This document shows positions 10,159 to 20,679 of a DNA stretch of 64,000 nucleotides, piece by piece. Each line of letters opens with the position of its first letter. The stretch's first letter is position 1. The DNA comes from Daphnia pulex (Eukaryota > Arthropoda > Branchiopoda > Diplostraca > Daphniidae), in contig NC_060023.1 of the NCBI RefSeq assembly GCF_021134715.1, forward strand, positions 1,736,001 through 1,800,000. The letters run 5' to 3'. The notes beneath the pieces were generated by a model, which was not told the origin of the DNA, did not search any database, and saw nothing but the letters and a program-made list of their open reading frames with translations. The position numbers and the translations under genes were made by a program.

Positions 10159-10546
10159 AACAAAGTTCACTTGCTAGTCTTTAAAAAAAATTCCGGAAGT
10201 ATACCGGAAGTAACCACAGCGCCTCAACCATTGAGCTGTCGTCAGATTAAACCACATATTCGTGATCTCCATGAAATTTGGGGTCGATTAGGTATGATTT
10301 AAACGAAATCCAAAATTTGGCCAAAATCGAGAATTTTCCTGAACTATAGTTCAGGAAAATTTTCAAAACCGGAAGTACGAATACGTAAAAAAGATAACAT
10401 GAACTTTACCCCAAATTTTACGAGGATCACGAATATGTGGTTCTTTTGTACGTCAGATCAGTATTTACTAAACTACTGACAGAAATGAGAAAACCGGAAG
10501 TAGAAAAAAAAACTAATTTTTAAAAATCTAACAAGTGAGCTTTGTT
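10159..10546. mobile_element. Self-palindromic repeat element (left copy)
   Basis: The segment starts AACAAAGTTCACTTGCTAG and ends with a near complement (CTAACAAGTGAGCTTTGTT). Its two halves mirror each other about the perfect centre CTGAACTATAGTTCAG near 10335-10350. Paired inner blocks include CCACATATTCGTGATC with GATCACGAATATGTGG. This is the structure of a foldback or hairpin MITE. I see no clear target duplication and cannot name the family. Confidence 0.7.
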
Positions 10547-10574
10547 GGGGGAATAGTTATCGTCAATTATCACT

Positions 10575-12020
10575 ACAAAATTACCACAAAAAACGGTCGA
10601 TAAACGTTTAAAGAGATGTGCAAAGTTACTGAAACTGACTGTTTTGACAGCTGAAAATGATCGAAAAGCCATCTAGCGTTAGAAAAAAGAAACGTCTAAG
10701 TAAAACACTTCGTTTGCGCGTAAGAAGGGCCCGATTTAGAAATTATTACACAGACACAGAGTTTAAAGCAAGTAGAATATTAGTAGATAATCTACGAAAA
10801 TAAGAAAATTTTCGGGTACCTGGACATAATCCTGTGGTGAGTGACTGCAGGTGTGTAACAGCAACTGAAGTGATCCAGCTTCGCCAGTGAAGCAAGAACA
10901 GTTCTTTTTGCAGCATAAGAAGCACTGAAGCAGTGAAGCTGGATGAGCGTAGGTCTTGAAGATAAGGATGGAGCATGATGGAAGTCCCTCTTCTGTCATG
11001 GACAAAATTCAGCATTAGCTCGAGGATATCCGTGGGGATCTTGCCTGCTCTGTATAAAAAAGTGTTACATTAATGAAAACATAAAAATTAGAAAAGCACA
11101 TTAATCTTTACCTTTTCTAAGAAGCACATCAAAGAAATGTTTATGATGAAAAAACGTAAAAATGGATTCACAGCAAGCAACAGCATTACTCCACATGTTG
11201 AGATAAATTTCCTAATGCTAAAGAAAGTGTCATGAAGTATTGTAAATTAGCTTGGTGATAGGTGGTATTGATGCTTACCTATATCATTTGGGTGATGAAT
11301 TTAGTAAGGCCTTTGACTTTCATCAAACAGATCTGGTACATGTGCCTGCACATGACAGGTTATTCACTTCACACACTTCATGTCTCTGAAACTGTAAGTG
11401 GGAATGGGACAAGGAAATTCTCAACGTTATTTACAAATTGACATAGATTTACTTATGAGAAATAAAACTGTACCTATCTCTTAGCTGGGTGGCCTTCTGA
11501 ACAGAGTAAACACATCCATAACCACAAAGATGCTGTTGCAGGGTACACCACCAAAACTGCGAGATTCAGAAAAGATCCTATGGTTCACGGGCAAGGATAC
11601 CTATGTTATAAGAAAATCTAAATTGTTATGGTCTGGTAGCAGTCACGGAGAAATACCTTATCTCTGCAATTTGTATTCCACTACATGTGTGCTCCAACCA
11701 TGAGTTTTAGGCTTTTGACAGCATGATGGGCCTATAATGGATGGAAAGTGACTGAGCGCTAAGTCAACTTGTTGTCAGAATGACTGACAGTATGCATCTA
11801 GAATTTGAAGAAATAAGTTAGTACAGTATAAAAATAAGGTAAATAGGTAAGATAAACCTACACAAGATTCGAAGTTCAATTTGGTATATGAAATCACAGG
11901 AATATAAGTATAAATTAGCTACAATTTGTTTCGCCCTTTTGGCCTCGTTTCACGACGTAACAACAACAAAGGCGACACTGGCGACATCTAGTAATGAGTT
12001 TTGAATCCTAAGTCGGTTGC
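10575..12020 (+). repeat. Inner, older inverted repeat, left half
   Basis: This pairs with 12176-13328 but with frequent substitutions and indels, unlike the near-identical arm outside it. Shared landmarks include the TTTAAAGCAAGTAGAATATTAG segment near 10760, the run around 11780-11945, and GGCGACACTGGCGACATC next to the centre. The left half is about 290 bases longer. The pair reads like two old, diverged copies of one sequence in inverted orientation. Confidence 0.85.
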
Positions 12021-12175
12021 AAAGTCACAGCTCATTATTATTGGAATTGGAGTTCTATTGTCACTTAGTGGAGTTCTACTGTCGAGCATTGGAGTTCTAT
12101 TGTCGGGTATTTTAAATAAAATATTGGGGTTCTATTGTCGGTGGAGTTCTATTTTCGGGTATTTTTAATAATATT
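12021..12175. repeat. Central spacer of the palindrome with GGAGTTCTATTGTC repeats
   Basis: The unpaired loop between the arms contains about five imperfect copies of GGAGTTCTATTGTCG between 12049 and 12170, all in the same direction, separated by short AT-rich pieces. It is a short minisatellite at the tip of the would-be hairpin. Confidence 0.8.
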
Positions 12176-13328
12176 GCAAGCAACTTTGGATTCATATCTC
12201 GTTACTAGATGTCGCCAGTGTCGCCTTTGTTGTTGTTACGTCGTGAAACGAGGCCAAAAGGGCGAAACAAATTGTAGCTAATTAATACTTATATTCCTGA
12301 GATTTCATATACCAAATTGAACTTCGTATTATAAGTAGGTTTATCTTGACCTAATTTCCTTATTTTTATACTGTGCCAACTTATTTCTTCAAATTTTAGA
12401 TGCATACTGTCAGTCATTCAAAAAAGTTGACTTAGAGCTCAGTCGCTTTCCCTCCAATAGACCCATCATGTTGTCAAAAGCCTAAAACTCATGTGTGAAG
12501 CTCACATATCGTGGAATACAAATGTGTGGAGACAAAGTATTTCCCCATTACTGCTACCACACCAACCACACCACGTCAAATCACAAATGCCTTACTAAAT
12601 TCAGCACCATTCACCCATTTGATAAAGGTAATTGTCAATATAACCTATCACCACGCTACTGCAATACTTCACGACAATTTCTTCAGCATCAGGAAATTTA
12701 CCTCAACCTAAGGAGTAAGGCTGTTGGTTGCTGTGATTTCCATTTTTGCGGTTTTTTATCATGAAAATCTTCAGTGTGCTTCTTAGTATAGGTAAAGATT
12801 GAAATGCTTTATTAACTATTATATTTTCAATTCATTAATGCATTACATTTTTTTTACAGAGCACGTAATAGATCCTTAAGCCAATGCTGACCTTTGTCCA
12901 TGAAGGAAGAGGGACATCCAGCAACGTTCTGCTCCATCCTTATCTTCCCGACGTACGCTCATCTAGCTTCACTGCTTTTGCTGCTACAACTTGTCTTACT
13001 TCACCGACGAGTTGGAACACTTCAGTGGTCGCTACCCTTTGCTGTTACACACCTGCAGTTACTCACCACGGGATTATGCCCAGGTACCCGAAAATTTTCT
13101 TATTTTCGTAGATTATCTACTAATATTCTACTTGCTTTAAACTCTGTGTCTGTGTAATAATTTCTAAATCGGGCCCTTCTTACGCGCAAACGAAGTGTTT
13201 TACTTAGACGTTTCTTTTTTCTAACGCTAGATGGCTTTTCGATCATTTTCACCTGTCAAAACAGTCAGTTTCAGTTAATTTGGACATGTTTTTGAACATT
13301 TATTGGCAGTTATTTTGTTGAAATATTT
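12176..13328 (-). repeat. Inner, older inverted repeat, right half
   Basis: This is the diverged mirror of 10575-12020. Open frames in the two halves (for example at 10746-11015 minus and 12894-13157 plus) are related in sequence but differ by indels, and neither looks like a conserved protein. Confidence 0.85.
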
Positions 13329-13356
13329 AGTGATAATTGACGATAATTATTCCCCC

Positions 13357-13744
13357 AACAAAGCTCACTTGTTAGATTTTTAAAAATTAGTTTTTTTTTC
13401 TACTTCCGGTTTTCTCATTTCTGTCAGTAGTTTAGTAAATATTGATCTGACGTACAAAAGAACCACATATTCTTGATCCTCGTAAAATTTGGGGTAAAGT
13501 TCATGTTATCTTTTTTACGTATTCGTACTTCCGGTTTTGAAAATTTTCCTGAACTATAGTTCAGGAAAATTCTCGATTTTGGCCAAATTTTGGATTTCGT
13601 TTAAATCATACCTAATCGACCCCAAATTTCATGGAGATCACGAATATGTGGTTTAATCTGACGACAGCTCAATGGTTGAGGCGCTGTGGTTACTTCCGGT
13701 ATACTTCCGGAATTTTTTTTAAAGACTAGCAAGTGAACTTTGTT
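13357..13744. mobile_element. Self-palindromic repeat element (right copy)
   Basis: Mirror of 10159-10546. By eye the outer two thirds are identical to the left copy, and only about two differences lie in the part nearest the palindrome centre. Confidence 0.7.
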
Positions 13745-14012
13745 CCGTTTACAGTTCTCAACATTGCAAGCTTGATTTAAACTTAAAAAAATTGCATATT
13801 TAAATATTTGAGCTAAAACACCGTATTATTGTTTCTATCTGTATTATGTAACTTTTATTGGCATGTCACTAAATAAGAATTGTTTTCTCTTTAATCAGGT
13901 AATGCAGAAGAGACGTCGAGAAGATGGACACCAAAACATCGCCGGTATCTCCAAAACGTCAGCGTGGATCATCATTTGTTGTTGGTAATATGTTTGTGTT
14001 TGTGTAAGTTAA

Positions 14013-14321
14013 CCCGTTGTCTGCCACGCCTTTGTTCTCCCCTAGCTCCTTTGCACGGGCTGCGTGCGCTGTTCGGTCTCGTGGTTTTCATGCCGCGGGA
14101 TCGGAAAGTCGTACCAGCCCAAAACTTGCCGCAAGGCGCCTGTTAAGGCAATGCACTATAGGGACTTCCCCCTTGTCGATGCGGTGATGGATTCTCCTGT
14201 CACCGTGTCAGCCCGGACTTGTCAGCAATGGCAAGTCCCACTTTGGTCACGGATCCTTCAGACGTGGCGCGTAGAGTAGTAGAGAGCAACCTACGGGTTG
14301 TATGGCGTGGCAGCCAACGGG
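14013..14321 (-). mobile_element. piggyBac-type MITE with TTAA target duplication (right)
   Basis: Mirror copy of 9582-9890 with identical ends and TTAA at 14009-14012 and 14322-14325. It sits at the exactly corresponding place, so insertion came before the large inverted duplication. Confidence 0.85.
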
Positions 14322-14747
14322 TTAACTTAAGTGTATGTATATATGTATGTATGTGATTGTAAAATGTGGTGGAATTGTGGGTGGAGGTGGGATAACAAAG
14401 CAATTCCTTTTAATGTTTTGTCTTACAACTTTGAAGTTTTAGATTTACTTTGTCAAGTAACTTGAGTTGAAAATACAAACTTCACAAATTTAGAGTAAAC
14501 TTGTAACAGTCTTTCGTAATTTAACCTGAAAATGGAGTTTTTCCAATTACCAGAAAGTTTCCGAATGCGAGCGACTAGAGCAAGTCACCTCCACCAGATT
14601 TGAAATTAAGTCCCATCGCAATGGCTTGGAGGTGTAAAGAGAAGTCTTACATGATTGAAGATTACCCTCATTAAAATATTTATTTTCTCATTTAAGAACA
14701 ACCACAATACCAGTGACTAGTATGATGACCGACAAAACTGAACACTA

Positions 14748-16024
14748 TTAAATCAAACTGAAATTTCGACTAGTATTTAGTAGACTTTCTCTAGAAGAAG
14801 CGTAGGTCGTGGAGTAATATCCAAATGCTTTAGTGGTGTAGTAACTCGGGGCAGAGTAATACTTTGGAGATTCAAAGTAGTAGCTGGGACCAGTGTAGGT
14901 TACATTGTGATACTCAGGGGCCTTGGTGGTGTAGTAAAACGGATCCTCTTGTTTGGTGTTGGTTGGAGCAGAGTTAATCTTGGGTTCCTCTGTGTAGTAA
15001 ACTAGGGCAGCATACGTCATTGGGTAATATTCGGCCTTTTCGGTGTAGCACTTGGCAGCTTCGGTTTAATAGCTAGGGGCAGCGTAGGTTTGTGGTGTAG
15101 TAAACTGGAGACTCAAGAGTAGTATTTCGGTTCAACGTAGAATTAACGACCATCCGCTGTGTAGTAACTAGTAAGTAGGTACTAAGTAGTACTGGGCCTC
15201 CACAGTTGTAGTTTCGTAGCTCGGGCAGATAGAATTTGGGCGCTTCGTTGTAGTACTCTACCGCTTTGGTGGTATAATAAGCTGGAGCTTCGGTGTAGTG
15301 GCTAGAAACAGTAGTAGTTGAAACTAGGTGTAAAAGGCTGGGACAGCACAAGTGGTGGTGTAGTACTCCGGTGCCTTGGTGGTGTAGTACTCCGGTGCCT
15401 TGGTGGTGTAGTACTCCGGTGCCTTGGTGGTGTAGTACTCCGGTGCCTTGGTGGTGTAGTACTCCGGTGCCTTGGTGGTGTAGTACTCCGGTGCCTTGGT
15501 GGTGTAGTACTCCGGTGCCTTGGTGGTGTAGTACTCCGGTGCCTTGGTGGTGTAGTACTCCGGTGCCTTGGTGGTGTAGTACTCCGGTGCCTTGGTGGTG
15601 TAGTACTCCGGTGCCTTGGTGGTGTAGTACTCCGGTGCCTTGGTGGTGTAGTACTCAGCCTCTTTGTTGAGGCAACTCGGGGCAGCGTTATACTTCAAGG
15701 CTTCGATGTAGTAGCTCGGGGCATCATAAGTTGTGGTATAATATTCTGCAGCCTTGGTGGTGTGGTAACCGGTTGTTGCGTATGTTGTTGTTGTGTAGGA
15801 AGGCGGCGGCGTTGCGGCTTGGTATCCGCCATACTCAGGACGTCAGGAGACATCGATACACCAATGGTTGACCTAGCCATCAACGATACAACATACAGCA
15901 GCAGTACACCATAGTTAACTAGATGGTAAATTATTACAACATTTACATTCAATAACTGGCATATTAAAACTGAGAAAAAAAAATAAATTGATACAAAACT
16001 ATACGTAATAGAATATTTACCCAT
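14748..16024 (-). pseudogene. Decayed YYT-rich cuticle-like gene, copy B (right)
   Basis: Mirror of 7879-9155 with the same frame breaks and the same stops. The shared lesions show the gene was already dead when the arm was duplicated, or that the arms have since been homogenised. Confidence 0.6.
15369..15656 (-). repeat. 24-bp tandem repeat, 12 identical copies (mirror)
   Basis: Mirror of 8247-8534, with twelve perfect 24-base units and the same flanking codons. Confidence 0.95.
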
Positions 16025-16121
16025 GATAGCGTACTGAAAATACGACGAAGAATGCAGATAGTGACAAATATTGCGCTGCAGTCCTTCACCCATGTTGCAT
16101 GCATGCATTGCCAATCATATG

Positions 16122-16797
16122 CTCTCTAGCCAATCGCCCTGATACAACAGCATGGTCATGATGTTCCACACGACGACGATCCAATTTGATATCATAAAAG
16201 CAGGCAGCATCTTTGGCTTAATAAAAAATCAAGTCCAAAACCAAAAATTAGAATCTAAATTTACCACCAAAAGTGTAAAATTACTTTACAAAAACTTCAT
16301 ATACTATCTAGCAATATCAGAGCAGTCAATGTTGGTTGAGTTTTAATCACACACTGTATTAAAATTAATATGAAATGAAAAATGTTCAAGGATTCTTACC
16401 AACCAGACGTTTGATCTGCTTCAAGCTCAGCATTGACTCGATAACCGCCAAAATTGGAATCGATTTCCAAACCAGAAGCGACAGCCAAATCCGTGTTTGC
16501 GTTCAAACCGACAGCAACCATAACATGATCAGTTTAAACCTGATGAAATAATTTTTCGATTTTAATTAACATCGCTAACAAAACATGTATTGAAATAACT
16601 GTTTACCTTTCGACCATTGTTAAAGATCAATGGAACCTTGTTGTCTTCCAAGCTTGCACCCTCAACATTAGCTTTGGGCAACACATTAACACTTTCTGCA
16701 TTCAACTTCTCGGTTGTCCATTCGCTCATTTAGGGAGGACTCGACCTAATACCGTCCTCAGCAAAAACTTTGAGCACCTTCAGTCCGTTACTTTTGG
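16122..16797 (-). pseudogene. AIFM1 gene fragment, right copy
   Basis: Mirror of 7106-7781. It has the same exon blocks ([38 protein letters not shown]) and the same lesions, so the AIFM1 fragment was in place before the arm was duplicated. Confidence 0.85.
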
Positions 16798-16866
16798 CTA
16801 AATGTAAAAAAATTTCCCATTAAGCAACTTGCGTCAAATAACTTGACTAGATTCTTCAACACGAGG

Positions 16867-17442
16867 TTAATACTCAGATACCTCGGTGTAGTAGCTGGGA
16901 GCAGAGTAGTACTTGGGAGCCTTAGTGTAGTAGGCTGGAGCAGCATACGTAGTTGTGTAGTACTTGGGAGACTCGTTGGTGTAGCACCTGTGCGCTTTGG
17001 TAGCGTAGCTCGGGGAAGAATAATACTTCCGAGGCTTCGGTTTAGTAGCTCGGAGCAGCATCAGTTGTTGTGTGTAGTGCAGCACGACGGCATAGTTTAC
17101 TAGACAATGTTCAATAAAATCGGGCATATTAATGCATAGAAAGGAAATAGAAATTGATATAAAACTCGATTTAAAAATACAAAATATTTACCCCTGATTG
17201 AGAACTGGTAATAACACCAAGAGTGCAGTTGCCGTGTCAGAGATGCTCACTCGATTGATTTCTATCGCCTTCTCTCTTTCGGGCTCGGCATCAACGATAC
17301 AACACCCAACAGCAACCCAACGCCATTATCAACTAAACAATCAAGGATTTGTAAATTAGTTTTCGAACATAACTGGTCATATACAACTAAAAAAAATATA
17401 GAATTGATTCACGGCTCGGTATAAAATTGAATACTTACCCAT
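16867..17442 (-). pseudogene. Decayed YYT-rich cuticle-like gene, copy A (right)
   Basis: Mirror of 6461-7036, including the intact ATGG first exon, the inserted second leader with a lost ATG, and the terminal tyrosine-rich open segment. Confidence 0.6.
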
Positions 17443-17597
17443 GATTGCAAAATGATATTAAAACGAAGAGAGCAGTTGTTGCCGTGTCGGAGATCTTCAC
17501 TCGACTGACTTCAATGGCATTTTCTCTCTCCTTTTATACGATTTTTTTCTCACCCTCACCCCCTAAGCCTTGCGGCTATTGCACCTGCTTGATAATG

Positions 17598-17909
17598 GTG
17601 CAACACGTGTCGTTCTCACCCAACCTCTTCACCATTGCATGACACGTAATGATCTCCATGACCTTCGATTGAAGAAAACTAGCTTTTCCTTCTGCAGGTT
17701 GACGTTGTTGGGGATGGGTCTACAACAACCAATATTAAAAACAAAACAAAATGGATGTAACACGTCTCGTTCTAACCCAACCTCTTACACCACTGCATGC
17801 CAAGTTTTACGTAATGGTCTCCGTGACCTTCGAGCGTGAAGGACATGCAAACTGGCCTTTCTTTCTGCAGGTTGACGTGGCTGGGGATGGGTCAACAACA
17901 ACCAATATC
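17598..17909 (-). repeat. Tandem duplication upstream of YYT gene (mirror)
   Basis: Mirror of the 173-bp tandem pair at 5994-6305. Confidence 0.7.
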
Positions 17910-18975
17910 AAAATTAATACATCAGAATGAATACATCAAAATGAATACCAAATGGTTGTGGCTTAAAACTCACTTTATACCAATTGACATCTGAGTCATT
18001 TGACTCGTTTCTTCAAACACATGATCAATCCAAATTCATTTCATGATGTGCACACAGTTGAGCCTTGTTAGAAACCTTTTTTCGGTCAATAAAAAGAAGT
18101 TCTCAAAAGTTGCAAAAATGTTAAAAACTTACTAGCTACATGTCACAATACCCTAATGCCTGATGAAGTCTACAGTCTAGATTAGATAAAAAATTGCATC
18201 CAATGAATAAAACAGATGAAAAATTATTTGAAATGCTGTTCAACTTACACATCACCGCTGACATTGGATTTTAGTTTCTTCTCTGCCGCTCTTTAGGCCA
18301 TTAGGCTGAGGAATAATAACAAGAGAATTCGAGAGTTTAACATGTTAACCATCACTGCAAAATTAAAGGTAAATAAGCTTACCAATAGAGGTTGATACAT
18401 CACCACTTAATGAAACTTGAGGATTAGTATCTCAACTTAGCAAATAGTAATTTCTAAATAAAACATTGTAGCATTGAATATAATCCTTCATTTTATATGG
18501 AATTCTGGAATGTGTTCAATATCTTTCTTTTCCTCTACAAATATTTTCATCACACAGTGTTCAGAACCAGTACTGTGCTTGCTGTCCCTTCATTTCCTTC
18601 GCTTTCTCCAAAATTCTAAATAAGAAATCTAAATAAATCACCGGAACTGCTGTCAGCATGATTCATCCTCTCAAATTTACTATAAACAACCTTGGGTTCG
18701 TAAAAAAACGGTAAAAACAACGATACTCGAACATAAGAGTCAAACTTTACTCGACTTTACTTTCTACATTAGTTTTCCATGAATATAAACAATATCAATC
18801 ACCATCTAGTGTTCACAATCGGCAATCAATTTGAATTGTGTACCGGAACTACTGAAAGTAAGATACGCTCTCAGGTTGACACTAAATCTGATCAGATATC
18901 ACGAGGGTGAAATTGTTTGACGAGTTTATTTTTTAAATAATAATCCCAGAATTAAGACAATGGTATTGTTGGAAA

Positions 18976-20139
18976 TTAGTATTTAGGGGAGGCAGTGGGA
19001 GTTTTGTACGCTGGAGTTTTGTAGACCTTAGTGCTGTAGGATGGAGTGCTGTATGCTGGAGTAGTGTAGGCTGGAGTAGTGTACTCTGGCTCTTTGTAGG
19101 CAGGGGTAGTATAGGCAGGGGTAGTATAGGCAGGTGTAGTATAGGCTGGAGTAGTGTAGGCGGGAGCGACGTAGGCCGGTTTCTGGTATTCGGGAGCCTG
19201 GTAGGCAGGAGCGGCGTAGGAAGCAGAAGCTTTGGATTGGGGCTCCACGTATTCGGGGTACTTGGCTTCACCTTCGTATTTCACGTCAGCGGTGTATCCG
19301 TTGGCGTCAGCCTTGTAGGTGACGATCTGGACGCGGCTGTCGGGGAGAACCACACGGTAAGATCCGGTGACAACGTTGTAGTCAGATTTCTCGTTATGCT
19401 CAAAGTCATTGTAAGATTCTTTATCCTGGACATCGTATCCGAAGCTGTAGGGTTGAGCGGCCTGAAAATGTTTTTTAATGGATGAAAATTAACTAATGCC
19501 ATCTGAGTCATTTAATTGAATTTTACTTACGTATGTGACTTCTTCGTATTTAGGGGCCTCGTATTTGGGAGCCTCGTATTTAGGAGCCTCGTACTTTGGG
19601 GCTTCGTATTTAGGGGCCTCGTACTTTGGGGCTTCGTATTTAGGGGCCTCGTACTTTGGGGCTTCGTACTTTGGGGCTTCGTATTTAGGAGCCTCGTACT
19701 TTGGAGTTTCGTATTTAGGGGCCTCGTACTTTGGGGTTTCGTATTTAGGGGCCTCGTACTTTGGGGTTTCGTATTTAGGAGCCTCGTACTTTGGGGTTTC
19801 GTATTTAGGAGCCTCGTACTTTGGGGCTTCGTATTTAGGAGCCTCGTACTTTGGGGTTTCGTATTTAGGGGCCTCGTACTTTGGGGTTTCGTATTTAGGA
19901 GCCTCGTATTTAGGAGCATCATAGGAATTGGCAGCAGCAACAGCAAAGAGGGCAATGAGGACGAAGAACTGAATTTAAGAATGAAATTACTTTAGTTTAC
20001 CGAAATCCTAGTTCTTGTCTTTATCTAATAAATATTTTTGCCTTTATCTATTTAGTCTTTACATCAAATGAATAGAAAAGAAAGGTAAACTAAAATATAT
20101 ATTTTTTTTAATGACTTAAGTTACGATTTTTACCTTCAT
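18976..20139 (-). CDS. RR-type cuticular protein with KYEAP repeats (right copy)
   Basis: Mirror of the gene at 3719-4927 and, like it, apparently intact: exons 20134-20139, 19531-19968 and 18976-19461 give 309 residues. The signal peptide and Rebers-Riddiford domain are unchanged except KSDYNVV, where the left copy has KSEYNVV. Exon 2 is 45 bases shorter, a loss of three pentapeptides without frame change. TATA box and poly(A) signal are kept, so two divergently oriented functional copies seem likely. Both preserved differences keep the frame, which argues for real duplicate genes and not sequencing error. Confidence 0.9.
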
Positions 20140-20177
20140 CTTGGAGGAGTAGGTGACTTGTTTGAAACAGCTAGATA

Positions 20178-20214
20178 ACTGATGCTTTAATACTGATTCG
20201 TTCGCGATTTTATA
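20178..20214 (-). promoter_or_regulatory. Core promoter of right cuticle gene
   Basis: The complement of TATAAAA (20208-20214) and the TCAGT initiator are both retained in mirror position. Confidence 0.65.
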
Positions 20215-20679
20215 GCAAACAAGAGCGATAGCTAACGGCAATGTGGGAGGGGACGTTTCGGGCTAAATCGGTGTAGAGCGAAAGTAAATGTGTAACTCGG
20301 TTACATAACACAGAAAGGTAACCGTAATCTAAAAATACCAAACTATCGAAAAATAAATAAGAGTATTCTTCAGGGCACGGAACGATTCCTTATCTTTTTA
20401 CTATAAATTTAAAAAAAGGGGAGGGGGGCGGTAGGATTTTCTTATTTCGTTATAAACCTTTCCTTTTTATTTATTTTCGTATTGTTATTTATGGTCGGCT
20501 GTGAATCCTAAAATGATGAGTCCATCTAGAAACAATGCCTAACAGAGACATTCTTATTTTAGGGTAAGTTTTCAGATCCTAAATTTAATTCTAATGTTCT
20601 CATAACGCGTCTTAACGAGTACAATTTAGGCGCACCCAAAATTCAAGGGGCATTTGAAAATGAAATACATCCTTCTACT

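Larger units (their letters stand above)
1063..12020 (+). repeat. Left arm of giant inverted repeat (palindrome)
   Basis: Nearly every feature between 1063 and 12020 reappears in reverse complement between 12176 and 22824. For most of the arm, paired positions sum to 23903. The sum drops to about 23858 beyond a 45-bp repeat difference in the cuticle gene, and rises to 24196 next to the centre because the left arm is about 290 bases longer there. The outer limit is where the match stops: TATTGAG at 1063 pairs with the complement ending at 22824. Identity is essentially complete over about 4.4-10.5 kb, a little lower at 1-3.4 kb, and much lower over 10.6-12.0 kb. Confidence 0.95.

Noticed and set aside
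12495-13157. Open frames in the inner inverted repeat as genes
   Set aside because: The matching frames in the mirror half are disrupted by indels and no family is recognised, so coding selection is not evident.
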